A stretch of 64,000 bases of DNA from Phaeodactylum tricornutum CCAP 1055/1 (Eukaryota; Bacillariophyta; Bacillariophyceae; Surirellales; Neidiaceae), in contig NC_011678.1 of NCBI RefSeq assembly GCF_000150955.2, forward strand, positions 887,518 to 951,517, given 5' to 3'. The notes beneath the pieces are model-generated. The model had not been told where the DNA came from. It worked only from the letters and a program-made list of their open reading frames with translations, and made no database searches. Shown one piece after another: positions 20,501 to 30,449 of the stretch (positions are counted from its first letter, which is position 1; every line of letters begins with the position of its first letter). Both the position numbers and the translations under genes were made by a program.

Positions 20501-21388
20501 GCATTCGATGTATGCGGAAGAGCATGCTCGAACAGAGCTTCAGGAAGTGGCAAGTTTGACACAGATTCTCTTCTGGGCTGCTTACAAATCCTTTCAGAGC
20601 AGCTCTCGCGACCTGACGAATGCTCCAACGAAGTCGAGAAGGGGTGCGAGCTTGTAGTTCGACGTTGCTGCGAAGGGTTGGCTAGCTACGTGCGAGATCG
20701 CGATGATTTGGGGCGGCTTAGCGCGGTTTCCGAGTGCGCCGATATTGTGGCAAATAGGTTGGAGAAAATTATTGGAGAGGCTTCGTTTTTGACGCCAAAC
20801 ACGAATGCTATTCAAGACGCAATGATGGAAGATATCATGGGACTGGAGAGCCTTATGTTCGATGAGTACTTGGAGAATATTCGAATGAGTGTTGCAAGCA
20901 GCACGCGGATCGCATGGCTGGATATCGAAGCAGACTCATTGGGGCAGGATGGCGACTCTGTTGCTCAGACTTCCTTCCCGTCATATTTGTCGGCATCTTT
21001 GCTCGCCATTGTCCGTTGCCGAGCCCAAGTCGAGCAAACACTAGGAGACAAGGTTCGTCGCTCCGAAGGCGTTCCCTATCAGCACCTTTCAATGAGCACT
21101 GTTGCTGACGGGGTTGTCGAAGGGATTTGTAATGAAGTCATGCAACGTAAACTGAAGCTCAAAGTTCGACAAGCTGATCGGTTGGCCAACGAGTTGGAAT
21201 TTGTGAGAAACACCCTCAATAAGTTTTTGAATGGTGATGTCCTTTCACTTTTGGACTCTACCCTCCAAATGGTTAGTTCCAAAGCTGGACGAGGCCGTGA
21301 TTTTCAACGAGACGGTCCAGAAGGTCTCGCCGCTCTTGAAGAATTGGAACGGCTTGGTCGTGTCTATGTTATGTGTCTTAACGAGTAA
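17532..21388 (+). CDS. SEC5: Exocyst complex subunit SEC5 (EXOC2) with long N-terminal extension
   Basis: Three exons: 17532-17672, 17803-19072 and 19143-21388. Phases agree and the product is about 1218 residues. The exocyst tethers secretory vesicles to the plasma membrane. Sec5 homology starts near residue 444 ('FDPVLFLTLVHRTTSYDELTGSLQRL'). It continues across the second intron ('NQAEQLQNLVRDNFPLFVRC', then 'GAYQAKKSFKPLLDNTSEVRKVQSALSVLQ'), matching plant SEC5 closely. The rest is alpha-helical rod to the C-terminus. The first 440 residues are unlike plant or animal SEC5. They begin with 'IEIKAMLRKLHPDRGNHNDRIRRFNKF', continue through a helical domain, and include a Glu-rich and Gln/Ala-rich coiled-coil stretch (about residues 225-350). 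No TIG domain is visible. The splice between exons 2 and 3 falls inside the conserved core, which supports one gene; the first exon is less certain. Confidence 0.87.
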
Positions 21389-21818
21389 TACTGGAGGTAG
21401 ACCGTTTCTCTTTTTTTTAACGTATGCTGGGAGTTTCTTGTACACACCAACATTTTTCAAGGTGCTTTCCATTCTGGTCCAATTCTTGTCTCATGTTGCG
21501 TCGCATGACAAATCGATGACCGATTATCGAAGAGACGGTGTCATTAGAAATTGAACTACCGGAAAGGAATGTTTCGGAAAGTGAACTACCCGAAGCTTAC
21601 ATGTCGGATACGATTGCTTTATCAATATTCATCATTCACCAATCGGTGCCATAGGAGTGTGATAATGAAGCACGGAGCTCTCTGGCCAAATTCAAGATCA
21701 CTGACGAATTTAGGTAACAAAATGTTCACGATACCACTGAATTGATAGCAATACAAGTTTGGCACCAGGAACATTGCCAAACTTTAAACGTAAATCGGCA
21801 ATGGTCCGTTGCCCAAAA
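21389..21818. other. Convergent spacer between SEC5 and peroxidase gene
   Basis: 430 bp between two 3' ends. I see no gene or RNA in it. A short plus-strand frame at 21551-21745 has no features. Confidence 0.5.
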
Positions 21819-22802
21819 TCAGTAGCGCAATACTGATGTTGCGGTGTTTTCCACCAGCTTCTGGTAGGCGCGTCGGAAGGTCCGAAAATATAAGGACTGG
21901 TCGTCCGCAAATCGTACTACATGGCGATACAAGCCTTTGTCTACGACCAACGCTACATCCGTAGGAATGAACGCCACCTCACCAATAAAAACACTGCGAC
22001 TGTTCCATTTCATCAGTGCTGGAAAATAAGAGTTGTCAAACCGATCCACTGACGAAGAAACAAAGGGCAGGAGTGTGGGTGCCTCTTCTAGGCACTTCTG
22101 GGTCAAGTTTTTCAAGCAACTTGGAGACATGCCCAGCAGAGACACGTGACGCCCTAAGCTATGCGCCCCTGATAGAGCCACAAACTCGGACTCTGACAAG
22201 CCAAGACGCTCAAAATACAAACGAAGCCCGTCCGCATCGAGACCTGGATTTGGCATGGTCTCAGCAACCACAGATCGCTCAGTCTCTCTACGTTGCGTTT
22301 TTCGCAAATAGGTTGGATCGGATCTAGACACATCCGACCGTCCGAGTCGTATGGGAATAAACGGCCCTCCAGCTTGCTCTACAGCGACTGCGCCTGCCAG
22401 GGCGATGGCGTCGGCTAGGGAAATACCGTAGGTTTTGTTGATTTCGCCATGAATTGCCTCGACGACGTGCAAAGGTCGAATCAATCCCCGGTTCTCCATC
22501 TTTTCCAATTCAAAGCGGATGGATCCGTTGGAGCCTCCTGACTGAAAGCCGTTGGAACTTTCGAATGTGGTGGCGTCGTGAAAGGCCAAACGCAACAAGG
22601 GACCTGCCAATGAGGTATCTCGGGCAAGCTGCTCACGGACTCGTTCACGAAGGATCTTGGACCCATTTATAGTTTGTGCGGCTTTTTCTGAGGGAACTTC
22701 GTCGAGTGCTTGGAAATTAGGGAGTCGCTGAAACGGCAGCAACTGTGGCGCGAGTGCTAGTGTGCCGAGGAAGGCTGCCCGCGTGATCGGCAAAAGTTGC
22801 AT
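21819..22802 (-). CDS. Class I-type haem peroxidase (ascorbate-peroxidase-like)
   Basis: Single exon, 327 residues from the ATG at 22802. The frame stays open upstream to 23027, adding a further hydrophobic stretch, so the start is uncertain. The distal site is 'PLLRLAFHDATTF', with Arg and His placed as in plant and fungal peroxidases but Phe in place of the Trp of true ascorbate peroxidases. 'GGSNGSIRFELE' is the calcium/haem-loop signature. 'ISLADAIALAGAVAVEQAGGPFIPIRLGR' matches the class I core. The proximal His lies in 'VALSGAHSLGRH'. Such enzymes reduce H2O2 using ascorbate or another donor. The N-terminus ('ITRAAFLGTLALAPQLLPFQ') looks like a secretory or organelle signal. Ascorbate as the donor is inferred and cannot be read from the sequence. 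A plastid DHAR is encoded 39 kb away. Confidence 0.8.
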   Translation of the reverse strand: MQLLPITRAAFLGTLALAPQLLPFQRLPNFQALDEVPSEKAAQTINGSKILRERVREQLARDTSLAGPLLRLAFHDATTFESSNGFQSGGSNGSIRFELEKMENRGLIRPLHVVEAIHGEINKTYGISLADAIALAGAVAVEQAGGPFIPIRLGRSDVSRSDPTYLRKTQRRETERSVVAETMPNPGLDADGLRLYFERLGLSESEFVALSGAHSLGRHVSLLGMSPSCLKNLTQKCLEEAPTLLPFVSSSVDRFDNSYFPALMKWNSRSVFIGEVAFIPTDVALVVDKGLYRHVVRFADDQSLYFRTFRRAYQKLVENTATSVLRY

Positions 22803-23055
22803 ATTGGGGAAGAAACAACCGTTTTTCGTGCAAGATAGGACTAACTGTAAATGCTCGTGAGAATCAATGCTGCTTCTTACATTCAGAAAGAACAAGGGCA
22901 ACCACCATTTATAACACCGTACACGAGCAATTGTAGCAGGAGGTAATCGACAAGGGTTTGTCTCTAAAAACGCATTATGAAAAAAAGCGAAAATTATTGA
23001 AGAACACAAAACGACGATGGAGATCACAGTTGAGGAAAACGATGAACTACGAAGA

Positions 23056-23361
23056 TTATGAGTCTACATTGTACTCATGGATATTCGTAGGGACTGTGGG
23101 GCCGTGATTCGTTGTGTGTGGGACGGAAGCGACTTGGCTTTTAGCAGTAGGCGATTGAACTTCTGGTGAGACGTTGTCCTTACCAGGAGTTGGATCAACA
23201 AAAATGTCAGTGCGGTTCGTATTCACTGTCAATGTCACTGTAACGTTCGACTTGCCCTCGCCCGTACGAATGGCCGTTACTATGGACGTACCGGCAATCA
23301 AAAGGGCCGCGCAAAACATCACTCCTATGCGCTTTTCTATCGTTCGACAAGGTCTTTGCAA
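23056..23361 (-). CDS. Possible small type II membrane protein (101 residues)
   Basis: An ATG-started frame of 101 residues with a basic N-terminus ('RPCRTIEKRIG'), one hydrophobic helix at about residues 13-32 and then a Thr/Asn-rich segment with potential N-glycosylation sites (NVT, NRT), as expected for a small signal-anchored secretory protein. There is no family match that I recognise. It lies between the peroxidase gene and the sulfotransferase-like gene on the same strand. It could instead be chance. A transcript or homologue is needed to accept it. Confidence 0.35.
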   Translation of the reverse strand: MQRPCRTIEKRIGVMFCAALLIAGTSIVTAIRTGEGKSNVTVTLTVNTNRTDIFVDPTPGKDNVSPEVQSPTAKSQVASVPHTTNHGPTVPTNIHEYNVDS

Positions 23362-23890
23362 TTGCTAGCTCTAGAGCACAAAACGGTGTTCTACTCAGAT
23401 GGGCGAATCGAAGCACACCCCACATTGTACAAACAGTGGCTCACAGACATATGGTATACCGATACACAATTGTAGATCACTTTGTTTGTGATTAATAGCA
23501 AATAACATTGCCCCGAAGAAGGCAGACTATAATGTAAATCAAATTGAAACCAACAAAAACTACGATTCTTTCCAAGGCGAAATAGCTACAGTCACTCACT
23601 GTCACTCGCCTACGATAAATTCTTCGGGTTCATGGAGCAATCTTGATGGTTCCGCTGCTATATTGTACATGATTTTGCCAGCTGTACAGAGAAAAAATCT
23701 GCTGGCTCGGGAGATAGGCTTTCCGCGTTGGCAACGTCTGATAGATCACCGTATTCTTGGTCCAAGTTTCATAGCCTGTCAATGGCCGTCGGATGCCACT
23801 CGTCCGTATGAAATCGCATTCGCGCGTGTTTTGTGGCTCATGCTCGAAGGAGGTAGATGTTACCTCGGATGTGCACCGTTGCCTCTTTAT
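23362..23890. other. Intergenic region with repeated CACTGTCAC-type element
   Basis: A 530 bp gap downstream of the sulfotransferase-like gene. At 23589-23607 lies CAGTCACTCACTGTCACTC, a compact cluster of the CACTGTCAC/CAGTCA element seen in several promoters of this window. No gene was accepted here. Confidence 0.45.
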
Positions 23891-25216
23891 CTACCACAGC
23901 CGTAGCTCGGTGGCTACTCGATCAAGACAATCAAAGCCGCAACCCATATCTTGCCACAAGCAGTCCGTTTCGTTCTCCTGTCGGCGCACTCCTTCGGCCG
24001 AGCAGGGAAGTCGCACCTGAGGAGAACATCGTTCAGTTACCATTTTCTGGGCTTGACGAAACCGGGCTAGGTTGGATTCTATCAGATCACGACCCAAGTG
24101 GTCTATGGTCAAATCTAACGACCGGTTCGCAGCCCGATAAAGTGCTTCCTCGGGACGAACGAAGCTTTGCCACTCATCGCTGGCCAAAAAAGCCTGCATT
24201 CCTTGAGTCAAACGACTTGGCTGGATCCAGACACATCGACGGCGCCACGCACCATCGTCGTACCCACCGTTGGATTTGGCCGCTACATACAGAATATGGG
24301 CCAGCGGTAAACGTAAGATTATCATCAAGGCAATGAGGGACTCATCGAACCGTTCCGTAACGCCCACAAAATCGTAGTCCCTAAAGATTTGGTTGGCAAA
24401 ATTAGTAGCATTGTGAGAGCGAAAATTGTAGCTTCGCGTGGATAACCAAGAAATGTAATGATGATTCATGTGTTTGCTCGTTCGCAAGAAGTTGATGAAC
24501 GCGGCGTCGGTGATGGGGACCCCCTTCCGAGAGACCTCAAAATGAAAAAATTCGCTTGCGGCCCGGTCCGTGGGGTCCCGAACGAGGGTCCACAGGAAAG
24601 ATGCATGGCGCTGACGCGCTCCATAGTCAAACCGCGACGGGCTGGCCTGTCCGTGCAGGAACCGCGTTTTACAAACACTATAATCCGTGTGCTGTTGACG
24701 CGCTGCTACATTCCTGGCGATTCGCAAATGTACCCCTGCGGCCGTGCTGCTTCCCGTTTTCAAAAGCTTCAAAAAGAGAAGTCCCGTTCGCGACGGGGTC
24801 CCTTGAATTTCGCGCCGGTTTGTCCAGTGAACATCTGTGCGATTGTCGGTTGGATGAAAGCAGGGAAGACTGTTGTTGTACACAACAAAAGCACGAGCCT
24901 GAATGCCGTCAAACTCATTAGCCAGAATTTTTGGATTACCTGTAAGGCTGACTGCCACCCTCGGATCTCTGCTCGCAATGCTTTTGTTATTTGCTATGTT
25001 CGACAAAACCAACCTTTCGGAATGCTCTATTGCCGGAGGAAACCATCCATTCATTTCCTCAGCATTTGCAAATCGTATGTCCGGTACTGGCGCTTCCGAC
25101 GAGATGGCACTATCTGTTTGCAAATGGATGGATCGACATAGCTGCCACAACGATAGCAAGAACGAGCAGCACGCCACCGTTGTAATGACCCGACAGGTTC
25201 GGTGACGGGGTATCAT
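23891..25216 (-). CDS. Sulfotransferase-like type II membrane protein
   Basis: Single exon, 441 residues from the ATG at 25216; the frame extends to 25321. A single hydrophobic signal-anchor lies at about residues 10-26 ('ITTVACCSFLLSLWQL'), as in Golgi enzymes. The catalytic domain has a PAPS-binding 5'-phosphosulfate loop ('LLFLKLLKTGSSTAAGVHLRIA') at about residues 148-169. A 3'-phosphate-binding stretch ('LVRDPTDRAASEFFHFEV') follows at about 210-230. This pattern is that of carbohydrate sulfotransferases. Several NxS/T sites suit a lumenal domain. The C-terminus is Cys-rich ('ETDCLWQDMGCGFDCLD'). The substrate is not evident from the sequence; a role in sulfated extracellular polysaccharides is inferred. 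Confidence 0.75.
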   Translation of the reverse strand: MIPRHRTCRVITTVACCSFLLSLWQLCRSIHLQTDSAISSEAPVPDIRFANAEEMNGWFPPAIEHSERLVLSNIANNKSIASRDPRVAVSLTGNPKILANEFDGIQARAFVVYNNSLPCFHPTDNRTDVHWTNRREIQGTPSRTGLLFLKLLKTGSSTAAGVHLRIARNVAARQQHTDYSVCKTRFLHGQASPSRFDYGARQRHASFLWTLVRDPTDRAASEFFHFEVSRKGVPITDAAFINFLRTSKHMNHHYISWLSTRSYNFRSHNATNFANQIFRDYDFVGVTERFDESLIALMIILRLPLAHILYVAAKSNGGYDDGAWRRRCVWIQPSRLTQGMQAFLASDEWQSFVRPEEALYRAANRSLDLTIDHLGRDLIESNLARFRQAQKMVTERCSPQVRLPCSAEGVRRQENETDCLWQDMGCGFDCLDRVATELRLW

Positions 25217-25581
25217 TGATCCTTGTCCATCCCGAAAATGTAGAATCAAAACGCTCCACAAAGCGGACGAGCGTTTTTCAGAAATATAAATCTGGCAATT
25301 TTCCACTGTACACACATTCAAGAGCTATGGTATATTGTCAAGAAACCTGAAATGCACACCGTGCCCTTTGAAGGTCGTTCGGGGATGAAAGAGAAAGCTA
25401 GGAAACGATGGAGAAGAAGAATTCACATCTAGGTAGTATACATATGTATACATGTCGATGCGAACTCTTCTTCGAGGATGCAAGGCTTTGCCATTCACAA
25501 CTAATGTAACTGGTAACAAAATTAACAGTAAGTCTATTTATTTGTTGACCTCGTTAGTTTCTGCCACGCGGCCGTACCATC

Positions 25582-27399
25582 TTATTCCACCAGAAGAGAG
25601 TCGAACGAGCTATCGTATTCCATGCACGGTGCGGAAATAATTGTGTCAGGAGTGGATACTTTTGATACGTCGCGACTAGGATATCGATCTTTACTACCGG
25701 GTGGAAGAATGCGCATATGTTGCCAGCGCATCTCCACACTCGCCAAGGGTGGTAGACCCTTCAGAGTTCGGTCTTCGTTGACAAACAAACACAATACTTG
25801 GCAGAGCAGTCGGGCAGATTGGGTTTTGCGTTTAGCGGCCCATTGGTGCAAGGCTCGTTCCCAACGAGGAGATGGAAAGCGGCTTGTCATATCCAGTGGA
25901 ACAAAGTTGAAGTCGTCCTGGTCTCGAAATGTCTTGGTTTTGACGTAGTGTAATAAATCCACCATTTGCCGAGCATCTCTGGAAGTTTCGTTGGTCGTAT
26001 CGATGTATCCCGTCAAAAAAATGTTGTCGGACACGTGGCCCAGCGTGCCGTACATCACCCAGTATTGGCTTAGTCGCAACCCTTCACCGATATCTCCCCT
26101 ATCGTGCTTTGCAATCCAACCCCGGTTTCCTAGCCAATTGTAGATCATATAGGAGAGGAAAAAGATCTGCAAAGTCCGAGAAAATGCGCTAGCGGACCGC
26201 TTTTTGACCACAGCGTCCTTGTGTTCCGTATTTTCCACACTGTCACCGTCTGTCTTTTTGTAGTCCCCTTCGTCCGTATTACTAAAGCCCAGCCATCTGT
26301 CCCAATATGCCGTTGGAATGAATAATACTTGTATCAGCATACCAATTGGCTGCCAATTGGGGAGATTAAGCGTTAAAAAGAGCCCCAAGTGCATTTGAAA
26401 AAGGACAAGCGCAAACCAATGTCGATACTTTCCTCCCAGTACGCAACCAATTGGCGCTCCGATTTCACCCACCATGGCCATGGCAGTCATAGTCTTGGAA
26501 AGAATAGGCTGGGTACGTATGAGATCGCCGAGAAAATTGTCCCGCGTGGCAAAACTCCCGCTGAGTGCGTAATGGACGGCAGATAAGGACGGCGGCAACC
26601 ATTCGCATTGGTGCCAATTCTTCCATCCGTGTACGTCAATGCGATTCAAAGCAGTACCGAGATACATGAAGGCAATTTGCAGTATCAATCCCAAGCAGGG
26701 CAAGCCGGTACATTGCCAGTGACGGTGACTGGGCTTTTTCGTCTTGTGTTTGCGACGTGATGCGCGCCATTCGTCCACGCTCCAAACGTCCGCGAGTGGC
26801 AGAAAACAGCTCCAAAACAACAAGTGGCGAAGAAAGGAGTCGCTGCCGTCCGTGCCAGGCATATTCCGACTCTGTTGCGCGACTTGAACAATGAATAGAA
26901 CGGTCTTGACGAGACCGCCTACCCTAGCGGTTTGCTGAAACAAACCCACCGTGAAAAAGACCGCCAACAACGTAGAAATACCGAACATTGCAACTTGGAA
27001 AGCCAAGGTTCCTCGGTAGAACCAAAGCTTGTGCAATGGGGCCTGGTGCGGAAAATCTAGATCCGATAGGAAGGAACGACTGGGCGGCAAAGACGTGTAC
27101 CAAGCGAGATCGTACTTTCCCAACGAAGTGCGAGCGTAGATGTCATAGAGCAAGTACAACCCGAGCAATATACGAAACAAAGCTAACGAACGTTTGTCCA
27201 GACAATTCGCTCGTGTTGCCGCGACCCCACTTGGAAGGGTCTCCATCATAGCTTCGCTCTTACATTCAACATCAATAGCTATCAAGCTATCACGGGAGAA
27301 CGAAATGCCATGCAGTATCGGGGGCAATAGAGTGTACAGTTTGGAACGGCGCAGGGCATTGGATTCGTTTCGGATCGGGATGGTTAGGTACCTACTCAC
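25582..27399 (-). CDS. HTTM (vitamin K-dependent gamma-carboxylase-like) membrane protein
   Basis: Single exon, 605 residues from the first ATG. The ATGs at 27249 and 27246 give about 555 residues and place the conserved core near the N-terminus, so they are preferred. The core starts at 'LDKRSLALFRILLGLYLLYDIYARTS', the typical first helix of the HTTM domain. About six further hydrophobic helices follow, including 'GLILQIAFMYLGTALNRIDVHGWKNW' and 'HWFALVLFQMHLGLFLTLNLPNW'. Conserved His/Trp-rich loops ('MPGTDGSDSFLRHLLFWSCFLPLADVWS') are like those of bacterial and algal HTTM proteins. Vertebrate relatives carboxylate glutamate, but most microbial HTTM proteins have no known function. A C-terminal soluble region follows the last helix ('MIYNWLGNRGW...'), and its end ('DDFNFVPLDMTSRFPSPRWERALHQWA') may fold separately. 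It is divergent from MUS81. Confidence 0.82.
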   Translation of the reverse strand: MSRYLTIPIRNESNALRRSKLYTLLPPILHGISFSRDSLIAIDVECKSEAMMETLPSGVAATRANCLDKRSLALFRILLGLYLLYDIYARTSLGKYDLAWYTSLPPSRSFLSDLDFPHQAPLHKLWFYRGTLAFQVAMFGISTLLAVFFTVGLFQQTARVGGLVKTVLFIVQVAQQSRNMPGTDGSDSFLRHLLFWSCFLPLADVWSVDEWRASRRKHKTKKPSHRHWQCTGLPCLGLILQIAFMYLGTALNRIDVHGWKNWHQCEWLPPSLSAVHYALSGSFATRDNFLGDLIRTQPILSKTMTAMAMVGEIGAPIGCVLGGKYRHWFALVLFQMHLGLFLTLNLPNWQPIGMLIQVLFIPTAYWDRWLGFSNTDEGDYKKTDGDSVENTEHKDAVVKKRSASAFSRTLQIFFLSYMIYNWLGNRGWIAKHDRGDIGEGLRLSQYWVMYGTLGHVSDNIFLTGYIDTTNETSRDARQMVDLLHYVKTKTFRDQDDFNFVPLDMTSRFPSPRWERALHQWAAKRKTQSARLLCQVLCLFVNEDRTLKGLPPLASVEMRWQHMRILPPGSKDRYPSRDVSKVSTPDTIISAPCMEYDSSFDSLLVE

Positions 27400-27685
27400 A
27401 TTGACATTGACTGTGACAGTGAAAGTGACACAAAGACTTGTAAATATGGGTTCCGAGTACCGGTTCGTTGTTTCTTTTCCGGGTTGGTTTGGAGCCGTTC
27501 CGGAAATTCCCGACCGGATCCTTTCGACAGTTTACGGTGCCTATCTCTGTAACTATATAGCAACAGTACGTAGTACAACTAGTGGGTATATGCTGCCATT
27601 TTTCTATTCACAGTCACGTCATTGTCACTTGTCCGTCCACAGATTGGACGTGCTCGGCAGTGGATAGCGTTGACAACGACCCACC
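27400..27685. promoter_or_regulatory. Divergent promoter region, HTTM gene and MUS81
   Basis: A short shared promoter. It begins with a dense cluster of GACTGTGACAGTGAAAGTGAC-type elements at 27395-27430 and has a further CACAGTCACGTCATTGTCAC stretch just upstream of MUS81 at about 27609-27628. The direction of action cannot be told. Confidence 0.5.
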
Positions 27686-29896
27686 ATGGCGTACACCAAG
27701 ACGCAGACATTTGGTCGGACGACGAACGGTAGTTCTACGTCCGCTCACTGTAAACCCGTCAAGGCCAAATGCGTAGACAACCAAAGCCTCGTCGACGCAC
27801 TCGTAGCGAAACGATCCACGCTCGGTAGCAACAACTACTCGCGGACGTTACGCAAAGCGACCGAAAGTCTCGCCAAACAGAAAGAAGCCGTCCAATCCTA
27901 CGCCCAAGCCAAGGCACTGAGCGGAATTGGAGATCACGTCGCCAATCTATTGTTTCCCGCCGCGAAGCTGAAATCCGCAGAGTCCCCCGCTTCGTCAGTC
28001 GGGTCCACGAAATCAACCGCTTCCCGATCACGTCCACGGAATACATTGCCAACTGCCGATCCTGTGGAAAAACCAAGCGCGAGAGAGATTGCCTACCAAA
28101 ACGCAGTGCAACACGCCACTGCTTGGAAATCGCTGTCGCTGACTTGGCGGGCGGTACTTCTAATCGACCAGCGGGAGACTCAATCGGACCACGTTATTGC
28201 CAAGTGCCGAATGTCCGGTATTCCTTGTGAAGCACGATCGTTACCCATTGGGGACATGGCTTGGATGGCTCAAGGAATGGACACTGCAGGCAAAATTAAA
28301 GCCGAACTGATGCTGGGGACAATCGTCGAACGTAAAACGGTAGACGATTTGAAAGCATCCCTCTTTGGCACGCGTTACAATGAACAGCAACTTCGATTGA
28401 TGCATTCCGGCTTGCCACAAGTTCTCTTTCTGATTGAAGGAGACTTGACCAAAGATCTGCGTGGTTGCAGTGTGGAAACAATGCATACAGCGACCTGGGA
28501 AATTCGTTTACACAAGGACTTCCAAATTCTGCAAACGGCTCATCTCGACGAAACCGTGCAAACATTGAAACGCATGCATCGACGAGTGCTGCAACGGTCT
28601 TTTCCCCGCGCATTCGTAACTCAGGCCCTGCCAACTTTCTCCGAAACCGATACCTCTGTCAATGACAAGCAAGCTAAGCGGCGAAGTACTGATCAGGCGG
28701 CGCCCAGGAAGAATCGGCGACGTCGGTTGCAGTCGCTCATGGAGATGATGTTTGATGTCGATCCAACGCCCATGCCCGGTACGGAACGTTTCATTACTTA
28801 CGCGGAGCTCAAAGCCAAAGTGGAATACGACAGAGAATTAGGAACCCGTACAATCGGCTCTATTCATAGTGCGATGCTGAAGCAAGTGCAAAGCTTTTCG
28901 GATCGCAAAGTCCAAGCCCTGTGCCGCACGTATTCGACAGCCAACGAACTATTTCTGGCCTACGAAAGTGTAAATGATGTCGCTTCCAAGAAAGCGCTGG
29001 TCACCGAACTTCCCATTTCAGATCCTTCGTCTCATCAACTCCGAAAGACTGGTCCCAAGAGTGCGGAAGAGTTGTACACTGTGTACGGAATGGACGAAGG
29101 AATCTCTCCACCGGCCTCGATATCGAAAGACGGCACTAAACCTTCCCTCACGGCGGCATGGATGCCATCTCCAATACAAGAGGAAGACGATGAAGATCTC
29201 TGGCCGAATGGAGATCCAAATGTGAAAAAGTACGTGGAGAGCCAAATGCCGTTTACTTCTATTGATTCCCAACCGATGGATATACCTTTGGCGCGTTGTC
29301 TAATTTCAAAATCAGCGGCGAGTGAGCAGCAGCCTCTGTCGGAGGTTAATATTGACAAGGCGAGTCGCTCAGAAGCACAGGACGAGGATCTGGGGGACGC
29401 TTTTAAAGGCATCGGAAGTTCAGCCCCCATATCTTCTGTTTGCAAGCGGGGCGTTTCGAAGCCTCTTACGGCGCCAACAAAGGCAGTCAACGTGGACGAC
29501 TATATTGACTTGCTTTCCTCAGACAACGACGAAGGAGGCGAAACAGATACCGCTGAACCATTCGCCAAATGTGAGAAGGAGTTGGACTGTCTGCATTTTT
29601 CCGGCGTCGTGGAACAAAAAGCGGAATTGGCAGAGTTCAATATTCGGTCTCCCGCACCTGTGGTAGTTAGTCAATCTAGAGCCAGCTTTACTGCTCCATC
29701 AAGTTTGTTCAGCAGCGACGATGACGATGCCAGTGTGTTCCAACGGTCTCCGTTGCGAAGCAAACGGAAACCTTTTTCCGCTGTTGGTAACTCCTCATGT
29801 AAGAAAGCAAGGTTTGGGTGCGAAACCGAGCAAACAAGAACAAAGAGATCCGCTGGCAATAAAGCTGCGTCTCCGGAAGTTGTGGTTTTAGACTAG
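27686..29896 (+). CDS. MUS81: Crossover junction endonuclease MUS81
   Basis: Single exon, 736 residues. MUS81 with EME1 cuts 3' flaps and branched recombination intermediates. The N-terminal helix-hairpin-helix region is 'SRTLRKATESLAKQKEAVQSYAQAKALSGIGDHVANLL'. The ERCC4/XPF nuclease domain runs from about residue 155 to 310. It holds 'VLLIDQRET', 'IPCEARSLPIGDMAW' and the catalytic 'GTIVERKTVDDLKASLFGTRYNEQQLRL' with the ERKxxxD motif. A second helical region ('TIGSIHSAMLKQVQSFSDRKVQALCRTYST') corresponds to the C-terminal (HhH)2 part. Beyond about residue 470 lies a long acidic, low-complexity tail, unusual for MUS81 proteins, with repeated Asp/Glu patches and a likely nuclear-localisation segment at the very end. 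The winged-helix part of animal MUS81 is not evident. Confidence 0.92.
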   Translation: MAYTKTQTFGRTTNGSSTSAHCKPVKAKCVDNQSLVDALVAKRSTLGSNNYSRTLRKATESLAKQKEAVQSYAQAKALSGIGDHVANLLFPAAKLKSAESPASSVGSTKSTASRSRPRNTLPTADPVEKPSAREIAYQNAVQHATAWKSLSLTWRAVLLIDQRETQSDHVIAKCRMSGIPCEARSLPIGDMAWMAQGMDTAGKIKAELMLGTIVERKTVDDLKASLFGTRYNEQQLRLMHSGLPQVLFLIEGDLTKDLRGCSVETMHTATWEIRLHKDFQILQTAHLDETVQTLKRMHRRVLQRSFPRAFVTQALPTFSETDTSVNDKQAKRRSTDQAAPRKNRRRRLQSLMEMMFDVDPTPMPGTERFITYAELKAKVEYDRELGTRTIGSIHSAMLKQVQSFSDRKVQALCRTYSTANELFLAYESVNDVASKKALVTELPISDPSSHQLRKTGPKSAEELYTVYGMDEGISPPASISKDGTKPSLTAAWMPSPIQEEDDEDLWPNGDPNVKKYVESQMPFTSIDSQPMDIPLARCLISKSAASEQQPLSEVNIDKASRSEAQDEDLGDAFKGIGSSAPISSVCKRGVSKPLTAPTKAVNVDDYIDLLSSDNDEGGETDTAEPFAKCEKELDCLHFSGVVEQKAELAEFNIRSPAPVVVSQSRASFTAPSSLFSSDDDDASVFQRSPLRSKRKPFSAVGNSSCKKARFGCETEQTRTKRSAGNKAASPEVVVLD

Positions 29897-30119
29897 GTCA
29901 AGTGAAAGTCTACTTATAACGATATAATAAAATAGAGATTGGAGTTCACATACGTTAGACATCCTTGAAATATGAGTCTATTTCAGTGTCAATCGTCTCT
30001 CGAACGCCAGATTTCACCAAGAGACAGGAATGCAAGTCACGCAGTCGCGAAAAGACTCAGTTTTCAGCGAACGACACTTTGTTGTACATCACGAAATCAA
30101 ACGTTTCTCCACTCTCAGG

Positions 30120-30449
30120 CTATCGCTTCAATACAGCCAAAAGGTAGCCTTCGTGTGGTGCTATCATGAGCTCTCGGTGTTGCTTCGATCGGATCTGTAA
30201 GAACGAGATCTCATCGTCTTCCGAAAGCGACGTGAGATATGCGGAAGCGGTCTCCAACAGCTGCTTGGCAAACTTTGCGGCTTCGGGTCCAGCCTGTCGA
30301 GAAACTAGCATATCTCCAGCCCGATTCAGAATCATTACGCTTTGCACTCCTTTGTGCGAGGCGAGCCGGCTGACGGTGTCTTCGAGCTCTTGCAGATTGG
30401 CGTTGTCCACTGTCGTCGGGATCGTGTCCGACGCATGCGCTGTCGACAT
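30120..30449 (-). CDS. DYNLRB: Dynein light chain, roadblock/LC7 type
   Basis: Single exon, 109 residues, near the standard length of roadblock proteins (about 96) plus a short N-terminal extension. 'LEDTVSRLASHKGVQSVMILNRAGDMLVSRQAG' and 'EISFLQIRSKQHRELMIAPHEGYLLAVLKR' are the two halves of the domain. Roadblock light chains dimerise and bind dynein intermediate chains or, in other families, MglB-like GTPase regulators. The gene converges on MUS81, with 223 bp between ends. It sits inside longer minus-strand frames that I did not accept. Confidence 0.9.
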   Translation of the reverse strand: MSTAHASDTIPTTVDNANLQELEDTVSRLASHKGVQSVMILNRAGDMLVSRQAGPEAAKFAKQLLETASAYLTSLSEDDEISFLQIRSKQHRELMIAPHEGYLLAVLKR

